NCBI GenBank assembly: GCA_049516395.1
Contig: JBEKTD010000002.1
Location: forward strand, 310,001-374,000
From: Fen-1362 sp049516395
GTDB lineage: Bacteria; Planctomycetota; Phycisphaerae; Sedimentisphaerales; Anaerobacaceae
Direction of reading: 5' to 3'
DNA length: 64,000 nucleotides
In this document: piece after piece, positions 8,425-16,244 of the stretch
How positions within the stretch are numbered: position 1 is the first letter of the stretch
Layout of the letters: every line of letters begins with the position of its first letter
Notes under the pieces: model-generated
The model's database searches: none
What the model was told of the DNA's origin: nothing
The model's input: only the letters and a program-made list of their open reading frames with translations
Made by a program: the position numbers and the translations under genes

Positions 8425-9120
8425 ATGGCCGCGATAGAAACAGACGGTGGGCAGATTGGATGGCGTTTTGGAATACGGTGGGTTTTGCTGACAGTTGCAG
8501 GATGGGCTATTGGCTTGCCCCTGGGCTTTGTCTTGGTGCCAGTTGCAGGATTGATTATCGGCCTCCACGAGGGCTCTGACTCCATCATACTCAAATTAGG
8601 GCTGGATAATGCCGCGTTATTTATCGTCGTAGCCGCCGTGGTGAGCTTGATGCAGTGGCTTGCACTACGGCGTGTCATCCAGCGGGCTGGTTTTTGGGTG
8701 CTGGCAAGTATAATAGGATTCACTATATCCTCAAGCATCCACGGAGTCGTGTGTCATTTCTACGGATACCCCGATGACCTCGGTCTTCCGCCTGGCGCTC
8801 TTGTATGGACATTAGCTTTCATTTTGGGCGGAACACTAACGGGCCTGCTTCAACAGCGTATATTACGGCACCAGGTACGTCGGTCAGGATGGTGGGTGCC
8901 TGCGAGTGCGGCCGGCTGGGGCTTAAGTGTGATTGGACTGGCAATAGCTTGCTTTGTATTGCCCACGGGGAGAAAAGGGCCCGCGCCCTTTGTATTGCTT
9001 TTAATCCGTGAGCTAATAGTGCCTACAATAGGGACAGTCCTTCTCGGGATAGTAACAGGATGGGCACTGATTTGGCTGTTGCGGCAGCCGAAACAACAAA
9101 CATTAAATACTAAAACTTAG
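8425..9120 (+). CDS. Integral membrane protein with an internal repeat, unknown function
   Basis: About 231 residues with six or so hydrophobic segments. Two halves share the motif LMQWLALRRVIQRAGFWVLAS / LLQQRILRHQVRRSGWWVPAS, so the protein looks like an internal duplication. This pattern occurs in uncharacterised multi-pass proteins, but I cannot name a family. The ATG at 8425 is preceded by GGAAGGA. Earlier in-frame starts (8350, 8395) would begin upstream of, or next to, the MarR-type palindrome. Its position directly after marR under a copy of the same operator makes it the likely MarR target, perhaps a transporter or a membrane stress protein. Confidence 0.65.
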   Translation: MAAIETDGGQIGWRFGIRWVLLTVAGWAIGLPLGFVLVPVAGLIIGLHEGSDSIILKLGLDNAALFIVVAAVVSLMQWLALRRVIQRAGFWVLASIIGFTISSSIHGVVCHFYGYPDDLGLPPGALVWTLAFILGGTLTGLLQQRILRHQVRRSGWWVPASAAGWGLSVIGLAIACFVLPTGRKGPAPFVLLLIRELIVPTIGTVLLGIVTGWALIWLLRQPKQQTLNTKT

Positions 9121-9134
9121 AAAGGAGAACAAAA

Positions 9135-10028
9135 ACGAAAACAGTAAATATTATTTTTGTTCTTATATGTGTGCTGACATGCTTGGCGGTAAACGGTTGC
9201 TGTTATTCTTATTCTCCTGAGGCCGTAGCAAAAAGAGAAGCTGAAAACAATTACACTCGCACAAAAACATTAGCTGCCTTGGAAAAAAAGGTGTCTGAAT
9301 TGCATGCAAACTCCACGATTAAAGATATGGAAAAAGCATTTGCCGTAAAAGGCACCCACCAATTTACCCTTCAAAAAGATGGTCGCAACTATCTATGTCT
9401 GAGTTTTTCTGTTGGAGAAAGCTATTCCTGGACAGAAAATGCAGCAGTTTACTATGGTATTTTTGAAAACAGCAAATTGTACTCCATAGTCGAGCAGTCA
9501 TCCGTTGAATACGAAATCGGAATAGACAAACAAGGCCGCCAAATATCGCACAGAAAACCAATTATTCCTGATGTCGTTTTTTCCGCCAAACGATTATTTG
9601 GCAAAGACCTTATTAATTCTCTTGAAGAAAATTTCCCAAGAAGGCCCTCGTCGTCTAATTTGGGGCCGATGATTCCGCTGGTTACTGTGTTAGGGCCTGT
9701 ATCTGTTGTTCTAAATTCGCCGAGTAATTTGCTTCATAATATTGAAGTTAACAAACTCAAAAATAAATACGATCCCTTGAAGATTGATATTGGTATGTTG
9801 TCAAGTGAAGTTGAATCAATATCAGGCAAACCAAATCATATTTATCATCCTGCTGAAAACAAGATGATTTATGTTTACGGTTCTGAATATACGATTGGCG
9901 ATTGCCCTCAATATGAGTTTACATGGTTTTCTGTGGAATTCGAAAATGCGCGTGTGATTAATGTTTATAGTAATGACTTTTTTAATGACGAGCTAATGCT
10001 TAGGACTAAAAACAATAAATCTTTTTAA
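9135..10028 (+). CDS. Putative lipoprotein, unknown function, apparently starting at ACG
   Basis: The frame contains no ATG near its beginning. A perfect AAAGGAG (9121-9127) sits 7 nt before ACG (9135). From that codon the protein reads (M)KTVNIIFVLICVLTCLAVNGC: a basic n-region, a hydrophobic core and a lipobox-like VNGC. The only conventional start nearby, GTG at 9171, is more than 40 nt from the Shine-Dalgarno sequence and would remove the lysine and most of the hydrophobic core. A stop codon at 9111 closes the frame upstream. The mature part (about 270 aa) has no recognised domain. The next gene carries the same leader AAAGGAGAACAAAA before a normal ATG. It is probably the third gene of the marR transcript and probably sits on the outer face of the cytoplasmic membrane. 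Confidence 0.6.
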   Translation, partial: TKTVNIIFVLICVLTCLAVNGCCYSYSPEAVAKREAENNYTRTKTLAALEKKVSELHANSTIKDMEKAFAVKGTHQFTLQKDGRNYLCLSFSVGESYSWTENAAVYYGIFENSKLYSIVEQSSVEYEIGIDKQGRQISHRKPIIPDVVFSAKRLFGKDLINSLEENFPRRPSSSNLGPMIPLVTVLGPVSVVLNSPSNLLHNIEVNKLKNKYDPLKIDIGMLSSEVESISGKPNHIYHPAENKMIYVYGSEYTIGDCPQYEFTWFSVEFENARVINVYSNDFFNDELMLRTKNNKSF

Positions 10029-10043
10029 GAAAGGAGAACAAAA

Positions 10044-11135
10044 ATGGCTGTTAAAAAAACTGTGTTAGCTGGATTGTGTGTTGTTGTAATGCTGGGTTTA
10101 TGCATTCTGGACGGGGCCGCAAAAGGAGAAACAAACTCCAAGAATGTTGCGGCGGATGCATACAAGTTAAGAATGCAGGGGAAGGTCGATGATGCAAAAG
10201 CGCTTCTCGAACAAGCCATACAGGCAAATCCGCATAACGCCGTTGCGCATTATGAGCTTGCGAGAACCAATTTTTATATGGTGACGCACCCGCAACAAGG
10301 AGTGGATAGAATCGCAGAGGCACAACAGTCGATTGAAAAGGCAATAGAAAGCGACCCGAACAACGTGATATACCCTTTCTTTGAGGGACACATCGCATTG
10401 TTTCAGTATTATATGTCCCAAACAAAAGAAAATGCCGCGAGATTATGCGGAGCTTTCGAATCCGCACTGAAACTCAAGCCGGATTATCGTCAGGCGATGC
10501 TCTACCTTGTTGAGATTTACGGAACGCTTCCCGCAGACAAGGGCGGCGACAAATCAAAAGCAGAACAATATGCAAAAAAACTGGAAGCAACGGACGAGAT
10601 ATATGGCGCAAAAGCCAGGTGGATACTGCTGCCAGGAGATACCAATAGAGTCGATTACTGGCAAAAGGTAATGAAGAATCACCAAGGGAATACCGACGTG
10701 CTCGAAGAGATGGGAAAGGCATATTTGGGAGCGGATGATGTTAATGACGCTGTTTTGTGTTTTGAGAAAGCGATTAAAATAGACCCCAATAAATCCTTCC
10801 TGTTTCTGGACCTAAGCATATATCACACATGGGCCGCGATGGCAGCGGGAGATAATTCCGAATTGCGTCAAAAAGCCATAGCAGCAGGCGATGCCGCTGT
10901 TACGAGATATCTGGACTCTAATCCTGTCCTGCCGATGCGGGCGTACGCACTCGGCGTGCAATATAAGTACAAGTCCCATTCGGGGCACAAAGAACAGGCA
11001 GATGAGATTCTGAAAAAAGCCAGGGAGCTGGACCCTTATTTCTCAATGGCGACCGGCGCTCCGAATCCTGACCTTTTTATTGCTATTGATGAAATTCCGC
11101 ACAGCCATAGATACCTTTTCAGGCCTGTACAGTGA
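10044..11135 (+). CDS. Secreted or periplasmic TPR protein
   Basis: A signal peptide covers residues 1-27 (AVKKTVLAGLCVVVMLGLCILDGAA). TPR units follow, for example MQGKVDDAKALLEQAIQANP, RIAEAQQSIEKAIESDP and ADDVNDAVLCFEKAIKIDP. The overall layout resembles TPR proteins of the TRAP-transporter TatT type, which also have spaced helical repeats, but that assignment is tentative. It begins 15 nt after the lipoprotein gene with a strong AAAGGAG and belongs to the same gene series. A role as a periplasmic scaffold is inferred. Confidence 0.75.
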   Translation: MAVKKTVLAGLCVVVMLGLCILDGAAKGETNSKNVAADAYKLRMQGKVDDAKALLEQAIQANPHNAVAHYELARTNFYMVTHPQQGVDRIAEAQQSIEKAIESDPNNVIYPFFEGHIALFQYYMSQTKENAARLCGAFESALKLKPDYRQAMLYLVEIYGTLPADKGGDKSKAEQYAKKLEATDEIYGAKARWILLPGDTNRVDYWQKVMKNHQGNTDVLEEMGKAYLGADDVNDAVLCFEKAIKIDPNKSFLFLDLSIYHTWAAMAAGDNSELRQKAIAAGDAAVTRYLDSNPVLPMRAYALGVQYKYKSHSGHKEQADEILKKARELDPYFSMATGAPNPDLFIAIDEIPHSHRYLFRPVQ

Positions 11136-11177
11136 AAAATACTGACTTGTAGAACAGAATAAGAAAGGAGTTTAACG

Positions 11178-11483
11178 ATGTTGTTTATGTTGTATTACAG
11201 AGCGTATCCGGGCAAAGGCGCAGAGGCCCTTCGCATGCGCCAGGAATGGCAGAATAAGTACTCTGAAGCATTCCGCAAGCGGGTCAAAGTCGTCCACGAA
11301 TTTGTCGACCCATCTGTGCTGGTGGGATGTTCGCTGATTGAAATCGATAACCACAACCATCTTGCCAGTTTGCTGTCGCTTCAGACTGTCTTCGGTGATA
11401 CAGTCGAATTCAAGCTGCATCCTGTCATCGATATACGCCAAGCGTTGAAAGCGGGCGTGGAAGAACCGGCTGGGCTGCTGTAG
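11178..11483 (+). CDS. DUF3303-like small protein
   Basis: A 101-aa protein. The start MLFMLYYRAY, the central HEFVDPSVLVGCSLIEIDN and the end GDTVEFKLHPVIDIRQAL follow the DUF3303 pattern (MLFMVIERF..., CFQLMETDD, LVxFEVVPVxTSxEA), a dimeric alpha-beta barrel-type fold. The function of that family is unknown. The start has AAGAAAGGAG upstream. It lies between the TPR gene and a radical SAM gene on the same strand. Confidence 0.7.
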   Translation: MLFMLYYRAYPGKGAEALRMRQEWQNKYSEAFRKRVKVVHEFVDPSVLVGCSLIEIDNHNHLASLLSLQTVFGDTVEFKLHPVIDIRQALKAGVEEPAGLL

Positions 11484-11591
11484 GGCCGCCGACCCATTCT
11501 GTTTGTGTATGGATTATCTTCGGCCATTGTGCGTATAAGGCCGTTGAGACAGACAATTTTATATTGTCGGAAAGGAGAACGCTTATCAAAA

Positions 11592-12896
11592 ATGTTTAAG
11601 ATGCTGGAAGATTTTGTTCGGACAGGTCTTAAAAGATTGCTGACGAAAGAAAAAATTTTCGTTCTTGAAGACAGGATTCCTTCTGTCGAAGAACTGGCGT
11701 TAAAGTTCCAGGATATCGAAGAATTGGGGCTTTATCTCCATATTCCCTTTTGTGAGCAGATATGTCCATACTGTCCTTATAACAAAGAAATTTACACCCC
11801 CGAGGCAGCAGAAAGATACGCAACCGCCGTCAAAAGAGAAGTGGACCTCTATTCCGCAGTGATTGGCGATAGACCTATTACTTCTTTTTATATTGGCGGG
11901 GGCACTCCCACAACAATGCTTTATACCGGCCTTGCAGATGTGCTTGAGCACATCTTTTCAATTTTCAACATGCAATGTGATATTCATATGGAAAGCCATC
12001 CGAATCATTTGACAACGGAAAATCTCAATGAGATTACCGCTATGGGCGTTAGACATCTTAGCGCAGGCGTTGAGGCCCTGCAGGAAAAGCATTTAAAGAC
12101 ACTTAAAAGACCATATACCGTAGAACAGGCAAAAGCAGCAGTTGAACGCGCCGTGAATATGGGCTTTGAATGCGTCAATGTTGACTTAATGTTCGCATTG
12201 CCGGGCCAGACATTGAGCGAGATTGGGGAGGCGGGAGAAACTCTGGTTAAAATGGGCGTTGACCAGGTTGCGGCTTATCCTCTTTTCAGGTTCCCATACA
12301 CCAAAATGGGCGGAGACGGCAGAGTTAACAACTTTACCGCCTCTCATCTCTTCCGGAGAAGAAAAATGCTTGGCATTCTTGAAGATATATTTTATGCCAA
12401 CGGATATGAACGAACCTCCGTATGGGCGTTCACTAAAAAAGGAGTCCCCCGATATTGTTCTGTAACAGTGCCTCTTTATGTCGGGCTTGGCGCGAGCGGC
12501 GGCTCTTATTTGAAAGATGTTTTTTATCTCAATACCTTCAACGTTGCTGAGTACTGTAACGCCCTCGAAAAAGGAAGGATGCCAATCTCTCTTTCTCTCG
12601 AACTGACCGAAACAATGCAAATGGCTGGCTGGCTTTATTGGCGGCTTTATGAAACAAGATTCAATAAAAGCGATTTCGTGAGCAGATTTCAAAAAGAGTT
12701 TAATAACGTGTATGGCAACTATATGAAACTATTATCTTTCTCCGGATTCGCACACAATAATGGAGAACAGGCGGTCCTTACGGATAGGGGAGCATACTGG
12801 TTACACGCTTTTGAAGATTTATTCTCAATAAATTACGTAAGTAAACTATGGGGAACTTCAAAGCAAATCCCATGGCCTGATAGGGTGGTTCTATAA
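11592..12896 (+). CDS. HemW-like radical SAM protein
   Basis: A 434-aa protein. The SAM motif is LHIPFCEQICPYCPYNK (CxxxCxxC), followed by FYIGGGTPT and HLSAGVEALQEKHLKTLKR, the hallmarks of the coproporphyrinogen oxidase-like (HemN/HemW) group. Family members are oxygen-independent coproporphyrinogen dehydrogenases, haem chaperones or methyltransferases. The C-terminal part does not clearly match HemN, so substrate is unassigned. The ATG at 11592 starts with MFKMLEDF; AAAGGAG lies 14 nt upstream, rather far. It is the last gene of the group that starts at marR. Confidence 0.8.
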   Translation: MFKMLEDFVRTGLKRLLTKEKIFVLEDRIPSVEELALKFQDIEELGLYLHIPFCEQICPYCPYNKEIYTPEAAERYATAVKREVDLYSAVIGDRPITSFYIGGGTPTTMLYTGLADVLEHIFSIFNMQCDIHMESHPNHLTTENLNEITAMGVRHLSAGVEALQEKHLKTLKRPYTVEQAKAAVERAVNMGFECVNVDLMFALPGQTLSEIGEAGETLVKMGVDQVAAYPLFRFPYTKMGGDGRVNNFTASHLFRRRKMLGILEDIFYANGYERTSVWAFTKKGVPRYCSVTVPLYVGLGASGGSYLKDVFYLNTFNVAEYCNALEKGRMPISLSLELTETMQMAGWLYWRLYETRFNKSDFVSRFQKEFNNVYGNYMKLLSFSGFAHNNGEQAVLTDRGAYWLHAFEDLFSINYVSKLWGTSKQIPWPDRVVL

Positions 12897-13031
12897 AAAA
12901 AGAAAACGGACTCTCGCGATTGACGTGGATATTTAGTATGTTGTAAAAAACATTGATAGACCACAATGACTATTATATTCTATTGATGAATTAAGGAAGG
13001 TAACTCGTTTATCTGTTAAGGAGAGAAAAGT

Positions 13032-16000
13032 ATGGACGAACAAATAACTCGTTTGGCAATTCTGTTAGCCATCGTTATCGCCATGAGTGGACCTGTCGCC
13101 TTGATAATCAGCATAGTAGCTCTAAATAAAATAAAGGGGTTACGAGACCTGTTGGACAGGAAAGATACCTTGTCTGGGCGGGAGCCGGAAATTCAAATAC
13201 CGATATCACCACCGAAGCTCGAAAAACCGGCGGAAGTTATTAAGGAGCAACCGGCTCCTAAGCCGGTCTTCAAACCGGCGAGCGTACCCGTGACCGAAAA
13301 AATACCCGTTTCCGCACCGGTCATTCCGACATCGCCACCCGAACCAATTGCGCCGCCGGCACCGGTCGAAATGCCAAAACAGCAGCCAATACAATTTCCG
13401 CAAGTCACCTTTGAACAAACCGCAAAAAAGGTCCAAAAGGAAACTATCTCGCTCGAACAAAGAATCGGAACTCGCTGGGTGCTAATCGCCGGCGTAATTA
13501 CCGTTTTCATAAGCGCAGGATTTTTCCTCAAATTTGCCTACGAGCACTATTGGATAGGCCCATGGGGCAGGATATGCATCGCAGCCATTGCGGGTATTGT
13601 CAGTTTAGCGGCTGGTGAAATAACCAGACGCCGCGGATATGAGATTGCAGCCAAGGGTACAACCGCGCTCGGCTTTGCGATTCTGTATGCGGCGGATTTT
13701 ACGGCATATCGGTTCTATGATTTGATTGGTTCTGTCCCGGCCTTTGGTATGGCAATCATTATAACCACGGCGGCAATGGCTTACGCCGTCGTACTCAATG
13801 AGGTTATCGCTGCTTTCCTGGCGCTGTTTGGCGGATTCTTCACGCCGATACTTGTATCGACAGGCAAGAATATGCCCGTGCCGTTGTTCGGCTACGTGCT
13901 CGTCCTCAGCGTCGGTGCGATGTTGTGTGCATATTGGCGAAAGTGGCGAGCAGTCAACCTGCTCGCATTTATCGGGACATTCGCTCTGTATTGCGGCTGG
14001 TTCGAGAACTTTTTCCGCCCACAACTCTATGGGGCCGGCCCGCCGAAACAACTGGCAATTGCACTGGGGTGGCTCGGCATATTTTTCGCCGTGTACCTTG
14101 TCCTGCCGCTGCTTTACGGACTTGTAAATCGTGCCATGGCTCGCAAAGACGACGTCTGGCTTGTTGTGATTAATGCTTCCTGGACATTTTTTTATCTCTG
14201 GACGATTTTATTCGAGCGGCATCAAACATCGCTTGCCCTTTGCGCGGCAGTATTATCAGCGGCACATCTTGCGATGATGCGGGTGGTTTTTGTTCGCTAC
14301 CGCGAAGACGAAGCCCTGCGCAGCACGTTACTTGTAATCGGACTGGCGTTTCTCACCACAGCGATACCTCTCTACTGGCAAATGAACGCTGCAATAATCA
14401 GCTGGGCAGTTGAAGGGTCTCTTCTTGTTTTCATCGGTATCAGATACCGCAGCATATTGACGCAGGTTGGAGCCGTCGCAGCGTTAACGCTGGCCTGCAC
14501 AAAACTGTTATGTCAGCTTCCGCTGCATACCGAATCTTTCCGCTTAGTGCTGAATCCGGCTTTTGGGGTCTGGGTTTTTGTGGCCGCCGCGTTATGGTGT
14601 TGTCACTTTTTATACAAAAGGAATTCACGCTCGCCCGAAGATTCATCTGGTATTATTATGCAGGTTTTTTATGCGACAGCCGTGGTTGTTCTATTTATCT
14701 CGACGACGCTCGAGTGGGCAGCCCACTGCAAATACAATCTGCCGGCTGGTTATGATTTGCATTATATCTCGCGGGGTCAGTTTGTTATATTTGCAGCAGC
14801 AGTGCTTTTATTTGCTGTCAGGCCGATTTGCCCAAAGGGCCAGCCGACAGAAATTTTGACGTTTATTACTTTGATGGCAGGTGTTATCTTTACTGCCTTC
14901 GCAATTTTTAATCTCCATACCGAAAAGTTTCTTATCTTTTTCAACTGGGATTTTGCTGCTCTGTTCGTATTCCTTATGTCAATACTCTGCTGCCATATCA
15001 AGTATCGTCTTGCCGCCGAATCACCTCAAAGCGACGCAGGTATTGTCTCGCAGGTAATCTACGTCGTTTTCGTGCTTGTCCTAATCTGTGCTGCAACATT
15101 CGAATGGGCCGCTCACTGCAAATACAACCTGTCGGTTGAAAGCGACCTTCATTACCTCTCACGGGGCCAATCAATTATCCTGGCGATAGCGCTTCTTTTG
15201 TCTGCTGTCAGGCCGATTTGCCCCAAGGGCCGTCCGACGGACGCCTTCGCGATTATTACTCTGGGGATAGGCGCTATATTTATTGTCTGCGCACTTGTTA
15301 AGCTCCATACCGAAAAATTTCTTATCTTCGCCAACTGGGATTTTGCGGCGGTGTTCGTGCTTCTGATGTCGATGCTATACTGCCACATCAGGTTCCGCCT
15401 CGCTTCCGAATCGCCTCAGAGCGAAGCGGGAATTGTGTCGCAGGCACTTTACGCGGTGTTTGGGCTGCTGTTTCTGGCGGCGATTATGGCAGAGTGGCAT
15501 TGGCACTGTGTTTATAACCTGCAAGCGGAAGGGCCAAGCCCACAGCTTATCAAAGGCCTGATAATCGGGTTCTCGGCGGGCGTCCTCGGATTTGTCGTCA
15601 GGCCGCTGTGTCCGCCAGGCGTATTATCCAGGGTATGGTCAGCGGGACTGGCTGTCGTCGGCTCATCTTTTACGGTGATTATGTATCCTGCTGCGCACAA
15701 GGACGCCTTTTTGATTTTCGTCAACTCGACTTTTGTCGCCGCCGGCGTCCTGATTGCCTCGATGCTCATATTCGCGTATCTGATCAATCGCAGAAAAAAT
15801 GAGGGGCCTGAAGTAAAGTTTTTCGCCGTCGGCATATTGCTGCTTACAGTAATCATGTTGTGGGTTGTGTTGAGCGAGGAAATATACGGGTACTGGCAAT
15901 GCCGAAATCTGTATGCGCTTGCGACAGTGAACTGGTTTTTCATTGCAAGTATGTGGATGTCGGTTGCCTGGGCAACTTACGGATTGATTCTGCTGGTCGG

Positions 16001-16232
16001 CGGCTTTTGGAGAAAATTTCAAGTCCTGCGATATGCCGGCCTGAGCATATTTGGCGTTCTGCTGCTCAAGACCTTCATCGTAGATATGAGCGAGGTGAGC
16101 ACTGTTTACAGAATTCTGGCGTTTCTGGCAACAGGCGTGACCCTGGTAGGCGTGTCATACCTTTATCAGTTCCTGAAGAAAAAGGGCTTCTTCGACAACG
16201 CCTTTATAAAGAATCCGAATAACATAAATTAA
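13032..16232 (+). CDS. DUF2339 multi-pass membrane protein with three 130-residue internal repeats
   Basis: A very large (1,066 aa) integral membrane protein. After one N-terminal TM helix and a Pro/Glu-rich linker (about 55-135), the DUF2339 signature begins at about 138: SLEQRIGTRWVLIAGVITVF, then LAALFGGFFTPILVSTG-like segments and many TM helices. Residues about 534-923 consist of three consecutive 130-aa modules, each with SPQS-type start, an EWAAHCKYNL segment, RGQ, AVRPICPKG, LHTEKFLIF and a final CHI-R/K-RLA. The first two are nearly identical and the third has diverged. GGAGAG precedes the ATG. Family function is unknown; a channel or transport role is speculative. It is monocistronic and convergent with the GH2 gene. 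Confidence 0.85.
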   Translation: MDEQITRLAILLAIVIAMSGPVALIISIVALNKIKGLRDLLDRKDTLSGREPEIQIPISPPKLEKPAEVIKEQPAPKPVFKPASVPVTEKIPVSAPVIPTSPPEPIAPPAPVEMPKQQPIQFPQVTFEQTAKKVQKETISLEQRIGTRWVLIAGVITVFISAGFFLKFAYEHYWIGPWGRICIAAIAGIVSLAAGEITRRRGYEIAAKGTTALGFAILYAADFTAYRFYDLIGSVPAFGMAIIITTAAMAYAVVLNEVIAAFLALFGGFFTPILVSTGKNMPVPLFGYVLVLSVGAMLCAYWRKWRAVNLLAFIGTFALYCGWFENFFRPQLYGAGPPKQLAIALGWLGIFFAVYLVLPLLYGLVNRAMARKDDVWLVVINASWTFFYLWTILFERHQTSLALCAAVLSAAHLAMMRVVFVRYREDEALRSTLLVIGLAFLTTAIPLYWQMNAAIISWAVEGSLLVFIGIRYRSILTQVGAVAALTLACTKLLCQLPLHTESFRLVLNPAFGVWVFVAAALWCCHFLYKRNSRSPEDSSGIIMQVFYATAVVVLFISTTLEWAAHCKYNLPAGYDLHYISRGQFVIFAAAVLLFAVRPICPKGQPTEILTFITLMAGVIFTAFAIFNLHTEKFLIFFNWDFAALFVFLMSILCCHIKYRLAAESPQSDAGIVSQVIYVVFVLVLICAATFEWAAHCKYNLSVESDLHYLSRGQSIILAIALLLSAVRPICPKGRPTDAFAIITLGIGAIFIVCALVKLHTEKFLIFANWDFAAVFVLLMSMLYCHIRFRLASESPQSEAGIVSQALYAVFGLLFLAAIMAEWHWHCVYNLQAEGPSPQLIKGLIIGFSAGVLGFVVRPLCPPGVLSRVWSAGLAVVGSSFTVIMYPAAHKDAFLIFVNSTFVAAGVLIASMLIFAYLINRRKNEGPEVKFFAVGILLLTVIMLWVVLSEEIYGYWQCRNLYALATVNWFFIASMWMSVAWATYGLILLVGGFWRKFQVLRYAGLSIFGVLLLKTFIVDMSEVSTVYRILAFLATGVTLVGVSYLYQFLKKKGFFDNAFIKNPNNIN
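14631..15800 (+). repeat. Three tandem 390-bp in-frame repeats within the DUF2339 gene
   Basis: Landmarks recur at exactly 390-bp spacing: the TCxCCTxAA-type unit starts at 14631, 15021 and 15411, and GGCCGATTTGCCC-like stretches at 14821, 15211 and 15601. Units 1 and 2 are very similar at the DNA level; unit 3 is diverged. Each unit encodes 130 residues. Confidence 0.85.
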
Positions 16233-16244
16233 ACGTTCCGTTGC

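Noticed and set aside
12920..12948. Promoter of the DUF2339 gene (TTGACG ... TGTAAA)
   Set aside because: The -10 box is poor and the leader would be about 80 nt; evidence too weak to list.
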